From the NCBI GenBank assembly GCA_905331475.1, contig CAJNYU010001129.1, forward strand, positions 3,921-67,920: a DNA stretch of 64,000 bases. The letters are read 5' to 3'. The position numbers and the translations under genes were made by a program. Below, piece after piece: positions 1 to 12,100 of the stretch. The notes below the pieces were generated by a model that did not search any database, was not told where the DNA came from, and was given only the letters and a program-made list of their open reading frames with translations. Positions within the stretch are counted from its first letter, which is position 1, and every line of letters starts with the position of its first letter. The DNA comes from Rotaria socialis. Taxonomy: Eukaryota > Rotifera > Eurotatoria > Philodinida > Philodinidae.

Positions 1-2043
1 ATTGTGCAAGAAGGCCTGAAGCAAAAACAAAGACGAAATGAAAACGTTGGTTGTATTTGTTGTTGTTGATAAAATTGATTGCTTTTACTTTGTCGGTGCT
101 CATGAGAATTCTTAGTAAGTGGCGTGCAGCAAAGTGTTCTTGAAAGCTGAGATGAACAAAATAATGTTGTTTTTCTGTTTGATTTTGAGTTCCAATTGCC
201 TTATCATCGTATGATTTAAGAATGCCCATTTTCAATATTTGCGCTAGGTCATCGTCAGAGCACCCAGTATCGTTTTGTGCTTCTATGAAAATCGCTGGTG
301 TTAGCATAATTGTGTCGCATTCCATTCCTTTGAAAGCCAAGTATTCCAAAAATTGAAGCTCCGTATTACATTTATCATAAACAGTCTGCTTCCTCAGATG
401 TTCATGTTTTATTTTTTGCCTTGTTAAGTACCGCCGACATTGGCATTCTATTATATTATCATATAATACTGTTATTGTCAACACTGTCGTTTTTGTCCAA
501 TAATTATTACACCACAGACTACATATCAATTCTAAATTCACTGGAATATGGGCAACACCCCAAATGCTAGAATTGCTTTTTAACAATCGCAGAAGCTTTT
601 GGGTCTCGGACGAATCATTATTAATTTCCTTTGTAATTTGATCGAAGAATTGCTCAACATATTTGACAATATTATCGTTTGTAAATCCTGTGATTTCCAA
701 TTTCACGTCATATGATGATTTAATAGCATAAGGACGAGACGTTAGGATATTATGTTGTGCTTCACGTACATGTTTGAACACATCTTCTAGTTGTTCTGGA
801 ATATTTTGGGCAAGTTCATCGTAACCATCTAATATCCATAGAACTTGGTGGTTTTTGCACAATTCCTTAAAATGTTGTATCTGTTCTGCAGATAAATCTT
901 CACATGAAAAATATTCGTTCTCCAGAAGATTAATTGGTGAGTACCTTTTGTCTGGCGGATAACGCCTACTTGTCAACTTTCTTAAACGGATCAAAATGAG
1001 CAGTTCATATTCGGACCAAAGTTCACCTCTTGCCCATCGGTAGGTAACATATTGACAAAATGTTGACTTTCCAATACCAGCTCGTCCAAGTACGAGGACC
1101 TTTTTTATTTGATCTTTGCATTGTTGGAAAATGTTCTCGACATCAATTGAAGTCTTATGGCCATAGATTTCTTCGTAAGTTCCGATAATTTCACCATGTT
1201 GCCTCTCGAGATTAAAGTCCTTTTGTTTTTCTCGTTCTTTCATCTTTTGATCTTGCTCCTTCAGCTTCTTCTCTTTTTCTTGCTGATCCTTGGCATCTAC
1301 TATAGCCAAATTAATGTAACTCTGTTCTATCGTGAAACGTTTTTCCTCATTCACCATACGCTTGATTCTATTTTCTCGTATATATTTTTGTCTAATCTCT
1401 TCAAACAACTTTACTGGTTGCGGCAGCGATTCTGTAGCAGAAGTCGAAGGTTGCTTTTTTATTCTGTCAATAAGTTCTCCTGCTCTCAATCGAATGTTTG
1501 AGTCGGAGTCATCTCTGAAGTTTATATATGTGAGCCCTGCAATTATAAGTCCCAACCAGCCAGAGGGTTTCCATTTTCTATCATTTTTATCTCCAACCAT
1601 ACATGCAATGATACGTTTGCCAAGGTCTTGTCCACGCTTCAATTCCAATTGACAATTCGTGGAATTCTCATATTCTGGTGTCATGAAACAGCAGATAGCT
1701 GAAGCATTTTCAACCGCCTCACCCATACTAATTTTTCAAAAACAGCTAAATTTAGAAAATAATTTCTGTATTGCGATCTATACCTGTCATATATATTGTC
1801 ATCCATGTCTTTTTCATCGAACCATACAGGAATATTTTCAGCTAACAAAGTGTTATAAACTAGTTTGACAATACTTTTACTCTTGTGATTATATGACAAC
1901 ATAACGCGCTTTCCATCAGCGAACATCATACACAAATCTATAATATATTCAAAAGATTTATATTTAGCATTGGTCCATGTTGCAAAATGTATCTCAAATG
2001 CTATTTTGATAAGTATTTCGACTATTTGATGGAGAACTTTCAA
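1..2043 (-). CDS. TIR-NACHT receptor (STAND NTPase), 3' end beyond window
   Basis: This looks like an innate-immune-type STAND receptor. Read on the minus strand, an N-terminal TIR domain (about 1930-1650) has a VMLSYNHKS box followed by IPVWFDEKDM. A 56-base intron (1783-1728, gt...ag) splits it, and joining the exons gives IYDSMGEAVENASAICCFMT, a normal TIR continuation. A Lys/Glu-rich coiled coil follows (about 1290-1200). The NACHT domain comes next, with Walker A GRAGIGKST (about 1095-1065) and Walker B LWILDGYDEL (about 845-815). The frame stays open to base 1, ending in a winged-helix-like stretch with FVHLSFQEHFAARHL, so the C-terminal sensor repeats lie outside. The true start is unclear. 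The ATG at 2043 begins the open frame, but another open stretch at about 2200-2050 could be an upstream exon, although I could not find an intron that keeps the phase. TIR-NACHT proteins are known from several invertebrates; the ligand is unknown. Confidence 0.85.
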
Positions 2044-2049
2044 TTTACC

Positions 2050-5036
2050 TGTGATTAATTAGTTCAAAAACACGTCTTATTGTATTTGTAGTATCTTTCT
2101 GCACAAATTCTAATTCTCCATCATAAACGTCATTGATAGGCTGATTAGTAGAGAAATGAACTTCTGGTAAACTCGTTGATGTTGTAATGGAATAGTTCGG
2201 GTTTATATATGGGACAATTAAACCACAGTTTAATTCATAGTTTGTTCATATGTAAGACTTGGTGAAACTAATGAAAGAATACCATGATCCGTGGTTAGAA
2301 GGGTATAGACAACTAATATCCATCTACACTAATGCATATGTGTATATCCGTGTCTATGTACAAATTCACAAAAGTACAACACTTTTGTATTTCAATGAAG
2401 TCTCCCTACATTCAAAAAAACTCAAATCGATGATGATATATTCTATGTCGAATGTAATTTTCACACCATTTACGCCTCTTATGCAACTGTTTTCTAGTAA
2501 TACTTTGAAAAAACGTTCAGACATTGCTTCAGGTCATCCAGTCTAGGCAATACACACTATCTTACAGATCTCCTGAATCTGTAGTCATAACTAGAAAACC
2601 TTATAAATGAGTGACTGTATTCATTTACCAACATCACTCGCCGTCAGTCTCGCTTGTATTAAAAATAAACAATAAGGCAAAATGTTAGAATTTTGTACTC
2701 CGAATAGAAATCTATCATATAGGTTTCATATGTGTGTCAGTATCATCATCATCGTACTAGATCTCGCATCAGAAAACGTTAATTGGTTGATTTCCTGGTA
2801 TCAAAGGTACTTATATAAATTAAGAAAGTTCATTCAACATAATTTATTCAACTAAATTAAAAACTCTGCTATTCTTTTCAATCAATTGTTCAAATATCAT
2901 TATGTATTCTGAACATGCTTTTGAAATATGTTTCTATCGCTTTCATAGATTCGTTTAAATTTTGCAATAAGCTCCTTCATTTATACTGTACACTAGATCT
3001 GTCTATTTTTATCCTTTTCTATTTTCTGAAAAAGTACCTTGCGACTTGTGATCACATAATTATTATCGACTGGGACTGTAGTCTCAGTATTATTTATAGA
3101 GATAATAAGAAGATGACTCGATGAAGAATATACATAGCTCTCTTTTACAGAAAACATAAAATAAAAAATTTCGAAAAAATATTTGCAGATTTCGATTTCG
3201 TGACCCTGAAAACGTTTCGTCAAACTTAATCTTGTGACAATCAATCATCTCATATACTGTTTTGAGAGAATTCCTTTCATTGGAGGGAATACAATGAAGC
3301 GAAACAAGATATTTACGCTTAACGTCTCAGTCTCATTTGAGGTTTACTAATTGCAACAATAACTATTGATTTGTAATTAATCAAAATTACAATGGATACA
3401 TGCCGATTTCTATGTAATGTTGAGATATACTTACATTTGTCTGTTACTTTGCAAACGACCGTTTGTCCTTATATAAACAATCGAAAAAAATCAACTTTTT
3501 TCTTGGTTAAGAGATCGGCGAATGTTCATTTTTATATTATTATTGTTTGGATGAAGCTTATTTCAATTTTTTTAGTTTCCAGGACAATCGATTGTTATGT
3601 GCAGCGTCATTTGCACAATACTTTGTAGCGCGTGCTTTTTATGGCATAAAAATAATTTTCTCTTTACTGTTTGGCAGAACAGTTCATACTTGAAAAGATA
3701 TCCTTCGCTCACATTAAAAATGTATGAGACAAAGTTTGCTTTCTCTAATATTAAATTAAAAAAACACCTTCTCACAGTTACTAAATGTATGCTTATTTTT
3801 TTATGGAGATCTTTTTTAAATGTCTTATCAAACATTATATTTTCTTATTGTCTGGATAAATGGAACTGAATGAAACAATTGTAATAGTAGTCCATAAAGA
3901 CTACTTGACAGAATCTCGTATTGTAATTTTCTTTAGAAAACACAAAAGAATGGTGCAGGTGTGGGTGTGCGTTTGCGTGTAGAGAAGAATCTACACCATG
4001 CAACACCCTCTCACATCCTTAAGAATCCACGCGAAAGACGTTTAACGCATGACTACCTTTATAGTTAGATCGCAAATTATATGGCCACGAATAGCAAGTA
4101 TTTCTCGACAAAAACGATAGTATAACTTAAATGACATATCACTGAAATCAATTGCCGACGCACAAGATCTGATTAATTGGTCAAGATGTAGATTTAAACC
4201 ATCAAAAAAAACTAGATAAAATCGAATTTATGTAGATAATCAAAAATTAATAATCATATTTCATCTGGCAGTTTTCCAGTTCCTAGAAGACCGCGAAAAA
4301 ACAAAAAAAAAGAACGGATTCTGTGTTGTCAGAGCACACAAAATACACACAGAGTATTTTTTCTCTATGCACATTAATCGATGTTATGCAAAAAAAAACG
4401 TCACTGCTACATGTATTTGTGTGAGCAATCAGATGATTGACATAAAACACCTATGGACATGCGCATCCTAATTATTCCTGAAATTAATACCTCAAACTAA
4501 TTAGGCTTGCTATTTGTATCATTTTTACATTGGGAAGGTTTCCTATTAAACGTGAATTGATGATAGCACGTTAAGTTGAAGACATTTTTCTTGCTGTTTG
4601 TTGAGCCTATGAAATATCCTTAGAGAACAATAGAAGATTGTTCCGTGTGTCTACTTTTGCTTCATCAAGTTTCAGCACAAAAGAGTTCGATCGAAAAATG
4701 GAGAATAAAGTGATTCGGTGACCTCCAACAGTGAGTTTGTTTTCGTATGTGCGTAAAAAAGTGGAAAATTATTCGTTAGATGACTGTGTTGCGATATTTT
4801 ATTTATTTTTTATGGTCGAAAATGTGCCTTACCTTGGTGTAAATAGCTAGGAGGATCAATCATCTATGCATTCAAATATATTATCATACGCGTCATACGA
4901 TATCGAATGTAACCTATTGACGCGAGTAATCATATCGACACGATCGAGATCATTCTTGATATCGTATGGCTCTATGGGGAAAAAAGAAATGATATAGTAT
5001 CGAAGTGTTTCGATTGTAGCACATTCAATGATAGAC
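2050..5036. other. Gene-poor AT-rich spacer
   Basis: I see no convincing coding region. The short open frames here overlap in both orientations and lack splice or domain support. A GC-richer patch at about 4885-4975 contains an inverted pair, with atacgatatc at about 4896 and gatatcgtat at about 4958. It could be a small decayed foldback element. Confidence 0.5.
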
Positions 5037-5044
5037 TATAAAAA
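5037..5044 (+). promoter_or_regulatory. TATA box
   Basis: TATAAAAA lies about 70 bases upstream of the ATG at 5115. Initiation about 30 bases downstream would fall after the ATG at 5055, which favours 5115 as the start of the small gene that follows. Confidence 0.4.
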
Positions 5045-5114
5045 CAGTTGATGCTTGTTTACAAGACAAGTACACACACATACACCTTTTTACCAAGTAA
5101 AAAAAGTAGCAGAC

Positions 5115-5721
5115 ATGCAAGTTTTCTTTATGAAGAGTAGCCACATCGTTTTAGTAAATAAACTAGCCGGGTTTTTCTTGTACCATAGGATTGCATCTCT
5201 TGTTTTTCAGATATGCTGTATATTATTGTTGAATCAACATCAAGTCGTTTTATCCAGAACATGCTCAGCAAATGATGAAAATATAAATGAGTCTTGCAAT
5301 GTCACGAATAAATTGTCTTCAGTCGATATTGAGGCGGAACTGCTGACTATCGGAAAAGCAGCATTTCTGTTTCATACTATCCCTACTAACGATACGTTAA
5401 ATATACGAAGATCTAAAAGTTCTGTTGGAAAATATAGACCGACATCCGGATGTAATATCGTTTTTCGGTGTTGGTCATTCATTGGTTGATAAGGAATCAA
5501 TGAATCGAATCAAGAGAGAGTATAATAACTTATTCAGTACTTCGCAAAATTTTGGTATAGATCCGAACGGTCAACTCGATTATTTTAAACAGCGATCTAA
5601 TGAAATACGAGGTCAAATTGTTGCACTCCAAAGACAGCAACGGTCGATGGTTTTTGGCACTATTGCTTATAGTTCAACACACCCATTAACTAAGGTGGGT
5701 ATGACAGTAAACCATACGTAG
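5115..5721 (+). CDS. Possible small secreted protein, two frames
   Basis: I do not recognise this gene. The first frame (ATG at 5115, open to 5489) begins with a hydrophobic segment around residues 12-38 (ending LLLNQHQVVLS), which looks like a signal peptide or anchor, and a Cys/Asn-rich stretch follows. A second frame, open from about 5402 to the stop at 5719-5721, encodes a charged, helix-prone segment (ESMNRIKREYNNLF, then QRSNEIRGQIVALQRQQRS). The frames overlap at about 5402-5489, so a real protein would need either an intron with weak splice sites or a 1-base frameshift; I could not decide. The TATA box at 5037 supports transcription. An AATAAA-like signal follows near 5995. It may be a decayed gene. 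Confidence 0.35.
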
Positions 5722-6156
5722 AACTAACTTGCTAGTACTTGTTGAATTCAATGTTCTTATTATAAAGTATCGATTTGATATTACATACTAAATGTAGTCT
5801 GTACAAACTCGAACAATTATTTGTTGCACGTTTTTGTCTACTCAGATTTTCATGTAAATTCAAAAAATATCGTTAACCTATTCACCATAGATTCTGTTTG
5901 AGTAATCATCATAAAAACCACGCTTTATTGATTTATTTATCACACAATGACAAAAAAAATGAAGAACGAACTAATTAAATTGAACTTTTCTTAGAATAAA
6001 AAAATTACAAAAATAACTTGTCCGTTGAGCAAAAAGAAAGAGAAAAGAAGCAGACATAATAAGTAGAGTTTCGATCAAACGACTAGAGAACACAATAGAA
6101 AAACAAATGCATTGATGAGCTTGAGTAAGAGTATTGTTTTTTATGTTTTCGAAGTT
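5722..6156. other. Convergent spacer with BLTP1 3' flank
   Basis: No coding signal is visible. Reading on the minus strand, a polyadenylation signal AATAAA (plus TTTATT, 5924-5929) lies about 230 bases past the BLTP1 stop and may end that transcript. Confidence 0.4.
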
Positions 6157-9100
6157 TTACTGCCGCATGCATATCTCTTTGAAACGTTCCGGTAGAAGAA
6201 ATATGAGAAACAATTGTACGACAGTCATCGATTGTTCACATGGATCCATAATACCACGCTGAAGCCATTTCGGTATTGTTAAACGGGCATGACGAAAACC
6301 TAATTTTTGTAAAATATAATCAGCACCAAATGGTTCAACTTCATTTCCGTATGCAGTTAGAAGTTTTATTGTTGGCTGTAATTTCCATTTAGTATCTGGA
6401 CAATGAAAACGGCGTATATCATCACTTGGAGGTTCATCAAACGTTGTTAATGTTTGATTTTCCATTGGATTCGACGTTGTTGCCGATGCCGGCGTTGGTG
6501 GTGGTGGTGCCGGTCGCTGCCGTGGCTTATCACTTGTTGTTACGGTTAATGCTAAACAAATAGAAATTAGATTTTGACTCTGGAATTCGATTTATCCTCT
6601 AACCTTTTTCTTTAATATACGATGAAATAAGATCATGTAAGAAATAAAAATGTTCTGCATTGAATGTAAACATGATATGCTCGTAAAATTCTGTTTCAAA
6701 ACTACAATACACTTCCCCTAAACAAAATAAATTCCAATTAAAGTTATACGAGCAAAAAAAAGAAACGCTTTTTTACCGTTTAATTGACGTGTTTGAAAGC
6801 TTAGTTCAAGACCAGGAAGAATAAAGATTGATTCCGCATTTTTTTCAAATTGTTTGGAACGTACTTTACTTGTTGGTGTTGGAGTTGGAACATCGTCCAT
6901 ACTTGGAAAATCTCGTAGACCTAAAAATGTGATTATTGTATTAAATACATCAACATATACAAAGATTAGAACGGGATGTAGGGTTGCGAATTGCTACCTC
7001 CTCTATACCCCAACACTGTGTAGAGCGAATATAACAAAACAAGTAACGTACCAACAGCAGAAATCGTTGAACTGGCATAATTAAACCATTCATTAATGGT
7101 TAAATGTGACGGTGCTTCACTACTATTTCTTGTAACTTTGGATATTGAAGCCATATTTGTGCGGGATTTGAGACTAGATGGCATTGTTTGCCCTTGATGG
7201 CCCAAATAGAAGAATAATTTTTGGTTAACTTTAAAAAAAAGGAAAATACAGCATGATTTTTAAAATAAATAAAATCCGCTTACTATCGCCATTTTCTCCT
7301 CGATCGGTAACAAAATTAATCTGTGGTTCATTAAGTGAAAATAAAGCCCATTGACGTGATTAAAAATTTAATCCATGAAAAACAACTAATGTTAAATTAT
7401 GCCCTTGCAACATTAGTTCTCCTCCGTGCATGCCAATGTATCGTTTGATAATGTTTGTATCGCATTTCGATTGTCCGTTGTTAGTTTTTTTCTCAATACT
7501 ATCTCGTTTAGTACCATCACTAAAATCATATTGAATTGAGGCTAATAGATTTTTTGAATTAAGTAATTGAGAATTGAAAAATTCCGTTAATTTCATTGCC
7601 ATTTTTATTATATCTGGTGTTGTTGAACGTGTTATCATGAGGTGCAGCTGTGACCATTCAAGATTCAGAAGTACAAGTGTTGATGGCGGTGCCGAGTGAT
7701 CACCGGTAATTCCATGATGGTCATCTTTCAATCGAAGTAATATATGAGATATACGACCCATTAATGTTGGAGAGCCCATGTAATCAAGACGAATCTCAAT
7801 GGCATTTGTTAAAACATTGAATGCATGAGATGATGCATTGAGAAGCGCACGACCATGTAGACCTTGACGAATTAGACCTAACAGAGACAAACAAAAAATA
7901 TATAATAATACTATTCCAGAAATCTATAGTATCTCTTCATAGCTTTATATTTCAAATGTGACAATTCATCAGGACTGATATTTATGGATATAAAAAAATT
8001 ACCTGTAGTTCTAAGATTTTGCAATTTTATATTACCACCAACAATGCCTTGTTCTGCTTGAAAAAGAGACTTTTGAAGGCCTAACGAAAAAAAGATAGCT
8101 CGCTGTCCATCGCTTGTCAATGTTAAACTTCCAGTTGAACAAACATCTGTTGTATTCCATTCAACTTTGCCCATAACATTTGACATACGCATCGATATTT
8201 GTAGTTCTTTTAATTGTATTGCTAGAAGTACTCGAGCTTCTTTACGTAACTGTTTATTCGCTGTTGTCTTTATTCTAATTGGAGCTATCGGCCGTGTTAT
8301 TGTCGTTGATGATGAAATTGTTGTTGGCAAATTTTCATCGCCTAAGAATAGCCGACGAGCCAGTGAACGATTATACCATATTTTTGGAAATGTTAAAATT
8401 TCTGAAAAACGTCTTATATCATATTCAAATTGTGCTTTCGATATTTGGCCAATAACAGATAGTTGTATACTGTTTAAGAGTTCTCCATCACGTTCAATTA
8501 ATGTATAACGTGTACGTGAAATATTGAACGAAACTGAATGTACACTCACTGCTAATGCATTGCGTGTTTGTAATTGTCCCGAACGTATATCTTCAAATAA
8601 ATGCACTTTTGATTCGCCAGAAAACGGATGATAAACATTGAGTTTAAAGTCTTTCATATAGAGTGAGAAACTTAAGCCACCTAAGGAATTTTCAATAATT
8701 TGTTCAGAATCATTTGCAAGTGTTGTGGTCGATGATGGTATATTATCGGATAGGGCACGTTTCGAAGAAAATACAACGTCAACTGTTGGCAGACGAAGTT
8801 CACATTCCATTGGATGCGTTGGTAAACACGTAAATAGAAGAACTGACGGCTGAATAAAAAGACTAACAACGACATCGATAGGAAATGATGTTGTTGATGA
8901 TTGATCTTCGATTAAAAACCTACAATAGCAAAGCAAAACATCGAATAGGTAATTATATTCGTATTTAATATTTTAGTATGCTTTCGCTAAACTTACATTG
9001 TATTCAAATGGTCATTATCTAAATTTTGTCCATTGATTGTTTGCACTTGTTCTTGTTGTAAATTTGTTTGTCGTTCTTGTTCTCTTGGTAAGGTGACATG

Positions 9101-12100
9101 TTCAAGTGTTTGCTCGAGAAAATCAAGTAACAATGGATGTATTGTAATTTGTGATGATGGCGATTGTATCATAGCGCGACAATAGAAACTAGCTCGTTTA
9201 TTCAACGCACTGTTTATTGTATTATTATGTTTCGAGTTATAATGTGCATCAACATCAACACCCGGTAGAGAAAATTGAGATACTTGATATTCAATTTTAT
9301 TCACATTTACAATTGCACCAATAGTTGCTTGTGATTGTTGCTGTTGCTGTTGCTGCTGTTGTTTGGCAGCATTCGTCGTTGAAACAGACGCATTCGATAT
9401 TAAATCCCGACGAGTGTAAAGATTACACGAGCCACTGGCTATTTGAATTTGTACGTTTAATTCGAGATCAACAGCCGGTGCTGATGTTATTTCATTTGGT
9501 GTGTTAGGTGTAATTGAATGATGATCGTCGAATCCGGTCGGTTCTTGAGAAGACACACTAAAATTAGATGTTTATAACATCGACTGATACGGACGTTTTT
9601 GCATGATGATAAATATATTTACCGAGTATTTGAATTGGATGCTCGTTTTTCTGTATCATCTTCAGCAATCGACGATGGATGTGTAATCAAATCTGACCTG
9701 CAACAAAGAAAGCATAGAAAAATATTAATCAAAGTATTCGATTTTAAAATGATTGTGGTTTGTTTCTCCGATTCCAGTTGACTGATCTCTCATGTGTTGA
9801 GTAAGAAATTAGTTAATTTATTATGCTCTCTAGAAAAAGCGAAGCAACAGGCCGTAAGCAAGCATTGAATAATAGAATCTTACATTCGTCGACAATGTTT
9901 ACCAAGAGACGAAGCTACTGTAGCTGCATATAGGAATGAAAATTGCCGCCTACTAATATTACACACAACACACGTACAAACGCAAATAGCAATATGTGAA
10001 TGATTCGGTATTTTTTTTTGTAAGAAAAATTATCAGCGAAAAACTTACGGTGATTGCGTTGAATTTGTAATATTATCTTGTGATTTTGTACGTCTATGGA
10101 TTGGCGAATCGATTCGATTTCGGTTATGACCAGACTAAATAGAAACAGATAAATCTTATTGATCATACTCGACCAAAACAAAAATCACATCAAGCATAAC
10201 GAAATGCATTCATACATGCATAGACGAATTCTGTCTATGACTTCAAGCAGACAAAAACAAAAATGGGATAAGACATGCATGCAGGTATGGAATACAACAT
10301 TCAGAGTAACAGGAAAAAAATTCAAACCATTGATGGGTTTGGTTGTCGCAATAATTCGTTTTGTTGCTGCTGTTGTTGAGGCTATAAACTCATTGAGTTA
10401 TATTATTCAACGTTTAGAAAGTTCTTTTTTCAATACAAAATAAATTCTCAGCTAATGCATTGTGTCATCGTTGGGAAAATTTTAGTTTCTATGGATGAAA
10501 TAGAATATTAGTGCTCTCAAGATGCGATCTGATTCAATGAAAAACTCCGAGAACGTCTCAGTTTGAATCCCATGATACAATATTCTTGTCATTCGGAATG
10601 TTACTTGTACCTTATTTGATTGTTTTTTCATTTTTTGTTGTATTTCTGATTTGACGGTATGAAGTAATTCTTTTTCTAACCATTCGTATCTTGCTAATTC
10701 TGGCTTTAATATTTCAAAGGGAGCTTGAGATCGTCTAGAAAGAGAATTACACAAAATAAAATCAATATATTTCCGTTTTTTTCTTCTAACTTTAATGTTT
10801 CAATTCTATGTCCTAATATTAAATGTTCATATTCTAATCGTTTTATTCTTTCGTCGTCTTCACTCTGATCTAAATTTTCCATAATATTCATCGTACTACC
10901 AGCTTGTGTATTTATTGAATTTGGATTTGATAATAGATCGTCATCATTACTTAAATTATCAATAGGTTCAATTAGATGTGTTGATGTTATCGTACGTATT
11001 AATTGTGAAAAACGTTTGCCAATGATTGAATCAAGATTTATATCGATACCTTTCATATCCCATTGAACATTTAAAAACCATTTTGGACTAGTCGAATTAA
11101 GAATATTTTTTGCGCGCGAATGCATTAAATATTTTCCGCTGGGTACACAACACGCATTAAGAATAGTATTTGATGATGATGTTGAACGCGCTGGTTTCCA
11201 ATTTTTATTTGTTTGTTGAAAATCTTCTGCAAATCGAAAGCAAAAGCCTTCGAACGAACCTGAGCTTATTATTGCACCGCATGAACATGCAGATATAGTT
11301 GTTTTATCAAGTGTAAATACAAGAAAATCACTGCTTTCATCTGACGTCGGAATAGATGGCTGAGAATTTAATAGTTGGGTTGTGAGATTATCGGCCGTTA
11401 ACTTTGCTGGCGGATCATATTGTTGAAGTGGTATAGCAATACCGAGATCGACGATATGTAATTGAAACATAATATTAAGTTCTTTCGTTGTGGCAGGAGA
11501 ACTTGGAACATTAACAATTGAACGTAAACGTGTTGAATCGCTTGCCGGAGTTGTAAATGCACCGCGTTGTTCATTCCAATGTTCGTAAGTATTTTTATAG
11601 TTCAACCAAAAAAGAATACCTTTATCAATTGCACCGGGTTGCCAGTAGAAACTGGGCTTTGTTAAACGAATAAAATACGCTTCTTTTTCAGGATCATCAG
11701 ACTAGAAGAAGACATTTAATCATAGAAAATACTTCTGGAATAAACCGATCATAGACTTAGTAGTCCTATGTTTTGTTTTGGAAATCTTTGCTCAATAGAA
11801 AGGAATCGAAGAGGATGGATGATTATATTGCAAGGATATGAACATCAACAGATAGGGAAAAGATAATCTTGTAAAAACTTACTTTAAATGAATTTCTCAC
11901 AAGTAATTTTGTTTTAAAGTAAGCTGCATCTTGAAAGCCACCTGTATGTAATAATTGTCCTAAGCTGAGTTTAATAAATAGCAAAGCATTAATTAATGGT
12001 TTATTATAAAGTAGCCCAGGATTCTGTTCATGATAATTGGTTAATTTAACAAATATGGGTACTTTTGTATCACCATTTTCAAATTTAACAATTGTATTCG

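Noticed and set aside
1157..1652. Plus-strand open frames rich in Leu/Phe
   Set aside because: They are antisense to the open TIR-NACHT frame and show no domain.
2016..2043. A 27-base intron at the 5' end of the TIR exon
   Set aside because: Too short compared with the 50-60-base introns elsewhere, and the phase does not match.
7284..7400. An intron hiding the TAA at 7360
   Set aside because: Conserved residues abut the stop on both sides without a gap, and no GT-AG pair of usable length exists.
8167..8508. Plus-strand 113-residue frame
   Set aside because: Antisense to a well-conserved BLTP1 exon.
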